Assembly (NCBI RefSeq): GCF_013426205.1
Contig: NC_089422.1
Location: forward strand, 6,661,001-6,725,000
Length of the DNA stretch: 64,000 nucleotides
Source of the DNA: Metarhizium brunneum
Taxonomy: Eukaryota > Ascomycota > Sordariomycetes > Hypocreales > Clavicipitaceae
Reading direction: 5' to 3'
Program-made: the position numbers and the translations under genes
In this document: piece by piece, positions 33,536 to 43,836 of the stretch
Layout: every line of letters starts with the position of its first letter
Numbering within the stretch: position 1 is the first letter of the stretch
The notes under the pieces: model-generated
The model's input: only the letters and a program-made list of their open reading frames with translations
Database searches by the model: none
What the model was told of the DNA's origin: nothing

Positions 33536-36500
33536 GTTGGAAAAGTAGCGAAAAGAGTGCAAGGCTTGGTTGAAGTTGAGACAGAGGAGAGTTGATTGGT
33601 TTGTAGAATGATGACCGATTCAGAACCAACGCCTGATTGAGATTCTTCGGGATCTTTATATGTTGCTCTCAGATATAAAAATAGAAGGCGCTAGGATAAA
33701 AAAACCAAAGTTGCAGGTATTCCCAGTTCCGTTATTACTCAACGCCAAAGAGACTTACACGTTATGGAAACAAGCCCCCATGCGGGTCATCCAATTCCTC
33801 AAACACCCGGTTGAGCCACTCACACGATGACGGTTAAAAATGAAGCTATGAGATTGCTGGCACTTGCTCTTTGTGATGCAGAACCGAGTGTAAGCCCCGG
33901 TTGAATCCGACTTACACAGATACTTGGCATGATTGCGGCTGAGATGGCCACCCTCCACTTTGCTTAGTTTCCAGGCACACTCCAATCGGGATCATCTGAA
34001 CCAGCAGGGAACCCTGTAAATAGCACAAGGCCAAACTCCATTAGGAGGCTATTTCTATTTTTAACCCCCCCAGCACACAGGCGCGGATCAGCTTTTCCTG
34101 AGTTGAGTATGCTGCGCGCAGCAAAGGAGATGCGCCATAACGACTAACAGGAGATGCAGTCTAAGAGATCTAGACGAGGCAGGAGTTGAGTTTGGCCGAC
34201 TTTACTGTTGCTTACATGCGAGTTGTGCTCGGTCAAACGGTACGCGTAGCTAAAGGGAGACATTGGCGAACTGAAGACACCATGGGATGCTTAGTGATGG
34301 TTGGTGTGAATACTAGCAAGTCGAGTTAGAAAGGTCCATGGAATCTACCTGTAGGAGAGACTGGCAAGCCGCACAACATGCGATATGTACTGCCCTGTAA
34401 CCTTTGAGACGGAGCTGCAGTCGACTCAAATATACAATCTTGTCGTGAATCATGTAGCGAACCGTGTAAACTAATGTCGCTAACGTCTGTGCTGTGTCTT
34501 GAAAATTCAGCTCGGGAAACAGCCAACATGAAAGAGTCGGTGGTTTTCACAAAAGACTCCTTCAGGGGACTTTTGAATGCAGACTCAACTCCGCAACCTT
34601 GTAGTGGCCGGGATCACGAACTCTTTGGCCTGCGAAAACTGTAAGTAAATCGGGCAGTCACCTATCGACTTGCAAAGTGGCATTATCGTTGGATACCAAG
34701 TAGACCTTGGCACCCGACGTGTCTTCGGCGGACATTCTAACGAACGAGAATGGATAGTGTTTTGGAGTGAGGAAGATTGCGTATCAAAAACGTTGAGGTA
34801 GCGAGGGTGGACGGGATAATGGGTCACATGAAGGATGCTTTCTTGCCTCTCGAACCATAGTCTTTGTCTGGATCGCAATGATGCGGAATCATCCAAGCCT
34901 CACTACCAAGTCTAGCGAGAGATTTATCAGGCGCACCAAAATTATCAATCTCGTCCGACCAAGGGATACCATCATACGCTCCCACGCTCGAATCGTAATA
35001 GCAGCAACCCGTCCGCACGAACGACCGCACTCCTGGTGTCTCGTCTCTCTGGCCTTCTGCCGCCGATAATCCGAAGCGTATGAGCCTGTGAAAGTGTCCC
35101 TAACTCAACGCAAATAGAAATAAAACTCATATGAGTGGTTAACAGGCGAAAATGGAACTTACCCTGCGCCAGTCGTATCCTCGACTTGGACATCAAATGC
35201 AGTATACTAGCCACTCCGCGTTGCAACGGCGTGGAATGCCTCCGGTACCAAGTGTAATAACCACGTTGGCTGTACCACGGTTTCGACATTCTTATGCGAT
35301 GCTAGGCCAAGTATCTTAATGAACGTCGCCTCTGTCACGTTTTGACATGATTGTTGACTCTGGCTCATTCACAAGGAAGTGCGGTTCGCAACCACGGCCA
35401 AGAGGCATCCAGGCCTGCGATGGTTTTTGATGTCGTTGTTGTTCGAACGGGGGAACTTGGCAGCCACGGGGGCATCCATAACATTTAAAGGATCAATGGT
35501 GGTGAGTGTCGTGGCATGATAACTGGTGACAACTGGTGCCAGCTGGTGCCAGCTGGTGCAGGGCCGTAGCTTGCGTAACGTTATTGGCCTGCCTACGCCA
35601 GCATTAACCAGACCAGTCGACGTCAATTGATAACTTGTGCGTGCCGACGGGTAGTTAATGCTACCAGACTCTACCCACAGCTACATCTAGTGCCTCTGCG
35701 CTTTTCCCCTTGATGAGTTGTCATGATAAGTTGGAATTGCTTTACGCGCACCAGACTCGGGCTGCTAATTTATAGTCTCAAGACAATTTTATGCAAACAG
35801 ACAGTGTCACAAAATCGAAGGGACCAGACCCCTCTATTCCGTTGACAGTCGGCTCAGGGGTGCGAACCTTGCCGCTACAGGTACTTGAATACAAGTAAAG
35901 GCAAAAAACATATACTAGCTAGCTACTTGTATTTTATAGCATTAAATAAGAGCAGCTTGTTGGAGAGCATAAGGGGCGAAGAGTTCATTATACTGGTTGC
36001 ACATCAGATGTGCGCACAACATGCGGGATTGATAACATTGATGCATCATGCGGAGGCGTCATTTGTTCCGACTTCGGGGCCGACATTTCCCGTAGAGCAT
36101 AATAAACTGGGGAGAAGAGGAGGAAAAAAGAAACGGTCGTTTTGGCAAACAAATGGATGCTCATAGGATACAGCTTCTAGATTCGCGAACCAATAAATTG
36201 ATCTCAACGGGTAATTTCGCACCGGGTGCTGGTGCCCGTGCTGGTGCCCAACAGCCCCGTTTTCGGATGGCTGTCTCCACCGAGTCTAAAAAGACGCACC
36301 AGGTTGGATCAGCCAATATTTCTGGGGGAAAACAGTAAAAAAATAAATGCTTACTTATGATTAGGGCTAAGAGAGTCTTGCTCACGCCAAGCTCGTGGCC
36401 CTGGCGAATACAACGCCGTAGCTTGGCATGGTGGTTCTCCTGCACATGATGACTGCGTGTGCAGATGCAATCTACCATGGCCATGGAACGCCATTCGCAG

Positions 36501-36842
36501 TGCCTCGATCTGTCAGCCAAGTGCCTGGTCAATGTGGATTTACGGAGCGCCGGACCCTTACCAGGGAGCCGCTAGCAGTTGCCAGTTCTATGCATGCCCA
36601 GACGGCAGACCCTCCAACACCCAAGTCCACGATGGACGAATCCTGGCACCTACCGCCAGGATGTCCCCAAAGCAAACTCATCAGCATCACGCAACACGCA
36701 ATAAGTTCTAGTCCGACAAATTTTTTCCCGCCGTCGGCTAGCATTACTAAAACGAAACAAGAAAAAAAGACGGTGAGGGGCATTGCGCATCAAGTGGCTG
36801 ATTTAGTGCCAACTAGGCTATCCACCATTGTCCACTTATCGT
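33536..36842. other. Gene-poor region with possible gene remnants
   Basis: 3.3 kb without an intact recognisable gene. Two pieces look partly coding: a six-Cys minus-strand frame at 33755-33985, and the spliced-looking segment at about 34824-35206 (separate entry). Repeated GGTGCCAGCTGGTGC-type units lie at about 35531-35560. The first 150 bp are the lysozyme gene promoter. Composition is AT-richer than the flanks. Confidence 0.45.
34824..35206 (-). pseudogene. Possible exon pair of an unrecognised gene or gene remnant
   Basis: Two stretches with coding character join through a clean intron (35086..35162: GTAAGT donor, TTTCACAG acceptor). The upstream stretch (35163-35206) reads D-V-Q-V-E-D-T-T-G-A. 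The downstream stretch reads A-A-E-G-Q-R-D-E-T-P-G, then G-A-Y-D-G-I-P-W-S-D-E-I-D, and ends at TGA (34824-34826). Upstream of 35206 the same frame continues as T-V-V-Q-P-T-W-L-L-H-L-V-P but is broken by TAG at 35207-35209. That TAG may be either a stop or the acceptor of another intron. Downstream, another coding-like run (D-T-S-G-A-K-V-Y-L-V-S) sits in a different frame at about 34665-34740. No family was recognised and no start codon is certain. A decayed gene is the simplest reading. Confidence 0.35.
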
Positions 36843-36861
36843 TTATCTGATGATCAGATAA
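36843..36861. promoter_or_regulatory. Paired inverted SreA-type iron-GATA sites
   Basis: TTATCTGAT (36843-36851) and ATCAGATAA (36853-36861) are inverted copies of ATCWGATAA separated by one G. This is the extended GATA site reported for the fungal iron regulator SreA. The pair lies about 610 bp upstream of the siderophore transporter start, where SreA would repress transcription in iron-replete cells. The match is seen directly; binding is inferred. Confidence 0.75.
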
Positions 36862-37163
36862 AACGAGAGCTGGACACAACAACTGCGAGGCCCATCGTGA
36901 CGGCAATGCGATGCCGTCTTGGCCAGCACCACGGCTCCACAGCGCGGGCCCTTCGGCCCCAAAACCTTGTCCTCTGCTTCCACGATTTGCTCGTCTTGGC
37001 CATTTTGCCGTCTTCTCAACATAAAGGCTAAACGACGCCGCTTCTCAGTCCAGACGGCTGATTGTCGCCCAACCCCCGTTCATGTGGCGTTTTCTGGGAG
37101 TTCTAAACCGGGGGCAGCCAGTTTCTTGCTTGCGGCTTACGTGTGTGGTGGTTGGTCCCGGGC

Positions 37164-37172
37164 ATCAGATAA
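37164..37172 (+). promoter_or_regulatory. Third SreA-type GATA site
   Basis: An exact ATCAGATAA lies 299 bp upstream of the siderophore transporter ATG. With the paired sites at 36843-36861 it gives three SreA-type matches in this promoter. Confidence 0.65.
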
Positions 37173-37470
37173 TCAGTACTCCGCGGTTGATGGGAATCCC
37201 TGCCATCGTGGTGGGTAATCGTCCCCTTCTCTTCACCTGTGGTCGTAGCCGCCTTTGCCGATTATCTCTCTGTGTTGTGACTAGCTGAAAAGCTTCCGCT
37301 GTCGATATAGATAATAGACGCCCGTCGTCGCCATGTGTAGCAAGACGCCTTTTCAACCTTCGCAAGCATAGCATCCTGTGCCACAATCGAAAGACCTCGA
37401 GTCTCGCTGTAGTTCGAGTTGAGGGCCAAGAACCTTTCCTCTGGCCAACGAAACCGAGCAGCAGCTCAAA

Positions 37471-39493
37471 ATGGCGCCGCAAATCACCCACCCGACGACA
37501 CCGGGCTTTGTCCCGGAGCCAGACAGAAACCCCTCCGACGTGGAAAAGGACCAAATCAACACCAACCATGAGGCTGACGACAAGAAACCAGACACCGAGC
37601 CCAGCTACAAGCAGGAAGGTGTCCAGCGAGTCGAGGCAATCACCAGCGTGTGGACAAAACAAATCCTCATCATCATGTTTGTCCTGTACGTCGTCGACAC
37701 ACGGCCAGCTTCCCACCCCTTTTATTCTTTTGCTAACACGTCCTCGCAAGTCTCTACCTCGTCTCCTTCATCGACCAGCTCCAGGGCTCCGTGACAGGCA
37801 ACCTCCAAAACTTCATCACGTCGTCCTTTGGCCAGCACGGCCTCCTCGCCGCCACCGACATCGTCGCCTCCATCATCGGCGGCGTGTGCACCCTCACCAT
37901 TGCCAAAATCATCGACATCTGGGGCCGCTGCGAGGGCTTCGTCGCCATGATTGTCCTCATGGTCGTCGGCCTCATCACAAAGGGCGTCAGCCAAGACGTT
38001 CCCACCTACGCCGCCGGCCACACCCTCTACTGGGTCGGCCACATTGGCCTCGGCTACATCATCACCATCATCCTCGCCGACATGACGACCCTGCGCAACC
38101 GGCTCATCCTGTTTGGCATCCAGCAGACGCCCATCATCGCCACCACCTTTGCGGGGCCCAGAATCGCCGACCTGTTCTACGCCAGTGCCAATTGCCGCTG
38201 GGCCTTTTACTCGTTTTGCATCATCCTGGTCTTCTTCGCCATCCCCGTTGCCATCGTCTTCGTCTTGAGCAAGAGAAAGGCCGTGCGCATGGGCGTCTAT
38301 CCCGAGCGGCCCAGGAACCGGACGGCCTGGGAGTCGTGTAGGCACTATTTTATCGAGTTTGACGGTCAGTCTTTTCCCCTCCCCGCGCCTGGTATTGCCC
38401 TCCCCTTAATGCTCACCTATATCCCTAGTTATTGGCATGTTTTTAACCGTCGCCGGATGGTCTCTTCTCCTGCTGCCCTTCCAGCTGGTCAACACGGCCG
38501 CAGACGGGTGGAAGACGGGCTACGTCATTGCCATGATTGTCGTGGGCGTCGTTTTGCTCGCCCTGTTCGCCATCTGGGAGAAGTACTTTGCGCCCGTCCA
38601 GTACTTCCCATGGGCGTATCTCAAGGACCGCACCATTCTCGGAGCCTGTCTACTCTACGGCTTCATGTTCCTCTCCATCTTGTACGCACTCGCAACCCAT
38701 CATCTCCTTGGCCACAACCAACCCACTAACACCAGAGTAGCTGCTGGGACACGTACTACCAGTCATACCTCGAGGTCGTGCACTTCCAGAGCATCACCGA
38801 CTCAGGCTACATCCTGAACTCGTTCTCTCTCGCATCGTCCGTCATTTCCCCCCTGATCGGAGTGTAAGCCCGCCTGCCACATATCCCCCTCCCCCCATGG
38901 CAAACTCTGCTAACCGCCCCAGCTACATCCGCTACTTTGGCAACGTCAAATGGCCCTCGCTCGCCATGATCCCCTTTGCCATCCTAGGCACGGCGCTGCT
39001 CGTGCGTTTCCGAACCCCCAGCACCTCGGTCGGCGTGCTAGTCATGTGCCAGCTCTTCAACGGCTTCGCGACAGGCGTCTGGGCCATGACCGGCCAGCTC
39101 GCCATCATGGCCTCCATCGACCACCAGCACATTGCCGTCGCCATTGCGCTGTTTGGGCTGTTCGGCTCCATCGGTCAGGCTATCGGCTTCGCAATCGCCG
39201 GCGGCCTGTGGACAAACACCATGGAGGACAAGATGTACCAGTACCTGCCGGACGACTACAAGAACCAGACGGCCACTATTTACGGCGACATCGAGGCCCA
39301 GTTGGCGCTTCCGGCGGGCAGTCCTGCGCGAGATGGGATTATTCATGCGTATAGCGACGTGCAGCGCGTCATGGCCATCTGCGGCTCGTGCTTCATGGCT
39401 CTGGCTATTTTATGCATCTTCATGTGGCGAAGCATCAATGTGCGAACATTGGAAGAGACTAGGGGAAAGCAAACCAAGGGTATGGTTTTCTAA
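37471..39493 (+). CDS. Siderophore-iron transporter (MFS)
   Basis: Five exons: join(37471..37685, 37751..38364, 38429..38681, 38741..38863, 38923..39493), 591 aa. All introns are in phase with strong signals (for example GTACGT..TGCTAACAC..CAAG). It matches the fungal siderophore:H+ symporters (Sit/Mir type): about 14 hydrophobic helices, a long hydrophilic N-terminus, F-I-D-Q-L-Q-G-S-V-T in helix 1, A-K-I-I-D-I-W-G-R after helix 2, F-C-W-D-T-Y-Y-Q-S-Y-L in the mid-loop, and an extracellular N-x-T glycosylation site near the end. It is expected to import ferri-siderophores at the plasma or endosomal membrane; the ligand is not predictable. The promoter has three SreA-type sites, which supports iron control. 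No siderophore synthesis gene lies in the window. Confidence 0.95.
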
Positions 39494-39724
39494 ATCGTAA
39501 CAAACATGGAAAAGGACGCCTAGTGTGTGGATTTCACAATTTTCCATGCCACATCACGGATAGTCGTCCTCGCCACCAACGGACCCCCAAGATTTCACCA
39601 CTAGTATGAAGAACACCAGGATTATATTAGGGTGCTGTTTTCAATATAATAAAAAACTACTCTAGGAATTTGTATCGTTATTACGTGTGTTGTAGGGGAG
39701 CACATGGACCGAAATCCTACCACC

Positions 39725-40321
39725 TCAAGCTGGACACTGGCCGCTCCGCGGGCGAAGCATCTGAATGTACAGATTCACTCCTTCATAATACCAAATGCCA
39801 CCTTTTCCCTGGTACATGCAGTCTGTTGTCAATTGAGACCGCATTTTTCCAGTCACTTGATCTAAGCTAAATGGAACATTCCATTCAAATGGTGCGCAAA
39901 CGACGGCCTGGCAGCATGCCTCGGTAATAGACGTGCAAGATTTTGCACCTATAGCAATTTCCCCCTTCTCGTCCACCATGCGGGTCCAGTATTCAATGAC
40001 TCTGGGACAGTCGTTTATCCTCGGGCCTGCTCCCTGTGAAGAATCTTGTCAGCTGGATGCGTACGCGCTGGCTTGGGTTGACAACAGCCTCACATCAGGG
40101 CAAGAATATTCACGATTTTTGTAATAATAGATGGTATCCCATATAATGTAATTCGGGTCAATCCCAACTTGTTTAGCCATGTCTGAAAAAGGAAAACGGG
40201 CGATGGTGGCATTTCCAAAGTCGAGCGAGGCTGGCTGAGGGGCATCTCTGAGAACCCAACACGTAGTCACGATAGGAAAAAGAACTGCAATAAACCGAAT
40301 ATACTTCATAGTTGCGTACAA
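39725..40321 (-). CDS. Small secreted cysteine-rich protein
   Basis: The model is complement(join(39725..40033, 40094..40321)). From the Met at 40309 it is about 174 aa; the ATG at 40321 adds four residues. It has a signal peptide (I-R-F-I-A-V-L-F-P-I-V-T-T-C). Exon 2 holds most of the cysteines (including the motif E-A-C-C-Q-A-V-V-C) and ends G-Q-C-P-A. The 60-bp intron (GTGAGG donor, AGCTGAC branch site, TTCACAG acceptor) is phase 0. The spacing of Cys, the motif R-V-I-E-Y-W near the first Cys of the mature domain and the Gly/Trp-rich end loosely recall Ecp2/Hce2-type effectors, but I would not assign that. It is secreted, with disulphides likely; the role is unknown. Confidence 0.75.
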
Positions 40322-40957
40322 GTGTCGACGTATTGCTAATCAATGTTTCGTAAGGGACTGTTGCCTAAGTAGGCTATGATGTTGACGGGCAGCGCTTTTT
40401 AGTAGGACGGGAGGAAGAACGAGAGGAAGAACGGCTGCTACCAGAGCCTTTCCTCGATGCGGGCTTCTTGTGAGACTTGGTCTTCTTGTCAGGCTTCTTT
40501 CGTCCAAAGACACGTCGAAAGAAATGTCGAGTTCGCAGATAGGCACGGAAGACCTTGAGCAGTAAACAATGCATGGTGGAGGGAATGGAAAAAGTGTTTG
40601 CGTGACGCAGACGGCAACGATTTATGGAAGGGGGCAGGTTTCAGGTTCATGTCACTTTTGGAAGGCTTGGTCCGGCCCCTTCCTCATGTCGAGTCGCTTA
40701 ACAGAGCATCATCCTCAGCGCTCGGCAGTAGCGTGCCTTGCAGTCGTAATAAGAAAGAGTCTGGTCGCAAAAATCACGAACAAAGCAAGTGTGACACGGG
40801 AACACGCAACGGCAATTTCGTGGCAATCATTAAGCGCTTCTCCGTGCACCACACCTTCCATCAGTTGTCTCGTCGAGGAAAGCATATAAACGGCAAGTAC
40901 AATCTTCGAATTTCCACCCAAACCCTCCTGGCTGCCTTGGTAGTCAACTAACAAGAT
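40322..40957. other. Intergenic with a small basic open frame
   Basis: 636 bp between the Cys-rich secreted gene and the X325-like gene. It contains the promoter of the former and the 3' end of the latter, plus the small basic frame at 40374-40574 (separate entry). Confidence 0.5.
40374..40574 (-). CDS. Small basic Lys/Ser-rich open frame (doubtful)
   Basis: 66 codons from an ATG. A short hydrophobic/aromatic N-terminus (M-H-C-L-L-L-K-V-F-R) leads into a tail made of K, R, S and P (K-K-P-D-K-K-T-K-S-H-K-K, then S-S-R-S-S-S-R). The composition is unlike random AT-rich intergenic sequence and the frame is clean. There are no homologues I can name and no upstream exon. It lies within the promoter of the secreted Cys-rich gene, on the same strand, so it could be an upstream frame in a longer leader. 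Treat as tentative. Confidence 0.25.
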   Translation of the reverse strand: MHCLLLKVFRAYLRTRHFFRRVFGRKKPDKKTKSHKKPASRKGSGSSRSSSRSSSRPTKKRCPSTS

Positions 40958-41882
40958 CTACGCTGATTCGCTTCGAACAGAGGGCGAATCCCTATGCTGC
41001 CCATCCGGTTTTATATTTCGAGGAGAGAACTTCTGTCGCAACATCCGCAGACGCTGCTGCCTTCGTCTGTAAATGAGCAAGGCAGCGACGGCAATCAGTG
41101 CCACGCCGCCAACAACGCCGATGACAACGCCAGCGGTGCCGCCGCCAGAGAGACCGGAACTCGCAGAGCCCGAGTTCTTGGACGCGTCTGATGTGGGCGT
41201 AGGGGTATCCTTTTTGCTGTCCTCGGGCACTGTGGCGTTGAAGCACGGAACCTTCTCCTTGAAGTTGGCAAACTCGACATAGGTGATGTCGGCACACGCG
41301 TAAAACGTCTCCTTGTCGGGCTTGTCAAAGCTGGCTACGTATTTGATCTGGAAAGTGGCGTTCGCTCCAGCCTTGATGAAGGGTGGTGGATTCTGGACGT
41401 TCACGCAAGTGTGTCCCTTGTCCAACTCAGCCATAGCCTCGGGCTTTATAAGTGTTGTGAAGTCATTGTCTTCCTTGGGATCTGGAGCAAAGACCCGTCA
41501 GCTCTTGGATTTGGTGTGCTTTTATTTAGATGATGCAGGGGTCAACAAACCGTCATCGTACGAAATACTTAGTTGGACGCTATGGGCTTCCTTTTGATCA
41601 ACAAGAGCAACCTGACCATTGGCTGTCACATGGTTAGTTGGTCGGAGTTGATGCAGCCACAGCATAGTTGATATGTGCTTCCATACTCAGCGGGAAATTG
41701 GTGCGGTTGCCCACACGAGCGACTGATCCGCAAGGCGCAGTATTATCAGCAGCGGCAGACCAGACTCTGTCTTCCGGCCACATAAAGGCCGCAGGTCCCA
41801 TGTCGTCGGAGGTTGTTGGGTTGGCAGCTGTGGCAACCGAAGTTGCCATGGCCAGGACGGCCAGCAATCTCAACAGAGCCAT
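40958..41882 (-). CDS. X325/Bim1-like (LPMO-like) membrane-anchored surface protein
   Basis: The model is complement(join(40958..41481, 41551..41611, 41661..41882)), 268 aa. It has a signal peptide (M-A-L-L-R-L-L-A-V-L-A-M-A), the family motif D-N-T-A-P-C-G-S, N-R-T-N-F-P-L-S and, in the last exon, A-N-A-T-F-Q-I then Y-A-C-A-D-I-T-Y. These match the LPMO-like copper proteins (X325), which includes Cryptococcus Bim1, a copper-acquisition factor. Here the mature N-terminus (A-N-P-T-T-S-D-D-M-G-P) has no His to form the copper brace. The C-terminus is Ser/Thr-rich, followed by a transmembrane helix (about 24 residues, G-V-V-I-G-V-V-G-G-V-A-L) and a basic cytosolic tail instead of a GPI signal. 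The first intron (49 bp, weak GTGGCT donor, ACTAACC branch site) is the least certain boundary. Confidence 0.85.
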
Positions 41883-42910
41883 TTCGAAACGCGGTTCATT
41901 CAAGAAGGCAGTACTGATATGTCTGGTTCATAGTCAATTCGAGAAAATCCCAAATGTGGGAGACGAGCAACACGAGCGGTATTAATGGAAAGCACACACA
42001 CACACACGCACCCATCACAGCCATGGTCCATCACCACAACTTCATCCAACTGGGCAATTCGCTCCCCCACCGGCCTGCCAAACGCACGGGAGAATTGAAA
42101 ACAAAGTGCACGACAGCATATTGATGCAACGGCACACTCGCACAAAGAGAATGGTCTAAAACTTGTGTGGTAGCATCCAAGCTGCTGGCAACATAAAACA
42201 TTGAAGCCATCCCCGCACACACGGATCGTCCTCGAATCGCCGAGAGGCCCCGACCCACGCCGTGCGCCATGAAAGGCAGGTTGCCAAGTCCCATCAACCC
42301 GCTGCAGCCATTGATTTGCCAGCGAGGTAAATATTGGCAGGGGGGCGAGTTATCAGATGATCAGATAACAGATGTTGGATGAAGCGTGCCACTTCCATTG
42401 GTCCGTCCCGCGCCACTTGACGGCCGACGCACGGCAATCAAGTTCACTGTCTGCTTCGCATGCGAGTGCATAGGCGCAAATTGGTTCATTGGCTGATGAT
42501 GAAGTCCTCGTATCCGCCCAAGGTTGATTTATAGGCCAAGGATGCTCCTCCGATCGGCGCCGAGAGTTTGGGGAGGGGAAGTTGACGAACCCTTGGCAAG
42601 CCTTCCCCAGGTTCCAGTCAAGGCCAAGAAAGATCCCCAACAAGAATGTGCCGGGAGACACAAGTAGAATCGGGCAAGCTGGGAGAGGCACTTTTGGGTT
42701 GCATGGAGTCTGCGCGTGTGGTTCATGGCTCTCGGGTACAGGGATTGCATTTGTTGCTGTTGTATCTGGTCGAGCTGTATATAAAGACCATGCCTCCGGG
42801 GACATTTCCGGCGTCGACCCTCTTGCCCAGTCGGTTTCTGTTGGCCGTTTCTTTAGAAACTCCATCAGCTTCTTCCAATCGTCACTTGTTTGAGCACTGC
42901 GTCCAGCAAG
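41883..42910. other. Divergent promoter region with paired SreA-type sites
   Basis: 1 kb between the X325-like gene (minus) and the GPI-anchored Cys-rich gene (plus). It contains a (CA)-type run at about 41994-42008, the paired GATA sites at 42350-42368, and a TATA-like TATATAAAGACC at about 42776. No gene was recognised. Confidence 0.6.
42350..42368. promoter_or_regulatory. Paired inverted SreA-type iron-GATA sites (second copy)
   Basis: TTATCAGAT (42350-42358) and ATCAGATAA (42360-42368) are inverted, 1 bp apart. This is the same arrangement as at 36843-36861. It lies 468 bp upstream of the X325-like gene start and 543 bp upstream of the GPI-anchored Cys-rich gene start, so it could serve either or both. 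Function is inferred from the motif. Confidence 0.7.
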
Positions 42911-43642
42911 ATGCGCTTCACTGCTTCTGCTCTCGCCATCGGCGCGGTGGCATCCCTAGCCGCCGCCGTTGCCAACCCGGACTTCAGCTTTCCCGACATT
43001 GTCCCCATGGCGAAGCGTCAGAACTCGGGTCCTGCTTATCAATGCCACGCCAGTTGTGGTCAGTACACCGCCGTGGGTGCCCAATGACACGATTTCCGCC
43101 AGACTAACTTGTCCGTAGGATATGCCATCCAGAACTCCACCAAGGATGGCTACTGTCAGGACCAGTCCTGGGTGAAGCTCCTAGACGACTGCCTCGACTG
43201 CGCCCTCAAGTACAAGATCTGGCAGTGGTACGGCGACAAGGTCAGCGCCGCCGCCGGGAAGTGCGGCCTGGAGGCGACTCCCAAGCCCGTTGACGACAGT
43301 GGTTCATCCCAGGTTGGGTCGGGGACTGCAGCCCCCAGCACCACTCCCATCACTACGGCAGCTCAGCAGACGAGCGCTCCAGGCCAGTCTACCCATGCAG
43401 AAAGCCGTTCGGTTTCGGGACCAGTGGCGCCCACTTCTGCCGTTCAAACCACCGCGGCGTCTGATGTTGCCCCCGGTCACAATTCTGTAAGAGTGCCACG
43501 GAGCATATGCTCGGAACACTGCTGACAAAAATGGCAGACCGCCAGTCATGCTCCAACCGTCACAGCCGGGGCATCGCAAAACATGCTTTCCGGCCGTGTC
43601 GTAGCTGGAGTGGCCGTTTTGATTGCCGCCAACATGTTTTAA
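42911..43642 (+). CDS. GPI-anchored cysteine-rich surface protein
   Basis: Three exons: join(42911..43058, 43119..43486, 43538..43642), 206 aa. It has a signal peptide (M-R-F-T-A-S-A-L-A-I-G-A), a Kex2-like site (A-K-R at about residue 36), then a compact Cys domain: Y-Q-C-H-A-S-C-G-Y-A-I, G-Y-C-Q-D, D-D-C-L-D-C-A-L-K-Y and A-A-G-K-C-G-L. A Ser/Thr/Pro-rich stalk and a hydrophobic C-terminus (V-V-A-G-V-A-V-L-I-A-A-N-M-F), the mark of GPI anchoring, follow. The Cys domain recurs in many ascomycete surface proteins, but I know of no assigned function. Introns are canonical (GTCAGT..CCGTAG and GTAAGA..GGCAG). The shared upstream SreA-type pair suggests iron-linked expression, which is inference. 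Confidence 0.88.
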
Positions 43643-43836
43643 TTTTGCGAATTCAGGATACGGGCATGAGGGATCTTGCTGACAACTTCATGTAAGCATA
43701 TACTCGAAAGCCAGAGGTCGCTCAATTCGTACGACAATTATATAATACAACGCCATTGAATACAGTTTATGTTCCAAGTGCTCATGGTAGCTCGTAACTC
43801 GTGTCGAAATATATTCAAAAAAGGAAATAGAAATTC

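Noticed and set aside
36428..36850. Frame at the start of the siderophore promoter
   Set aside because: Overlapping rivals and no recognisable domain; the interval is better explained as promoter.
37508..38341. 277-codon plus-strand frame rich in His/Arg/Pro
   Set aside because: Out-of-frame shadow of the siderophore transporter; reads through its first intron.
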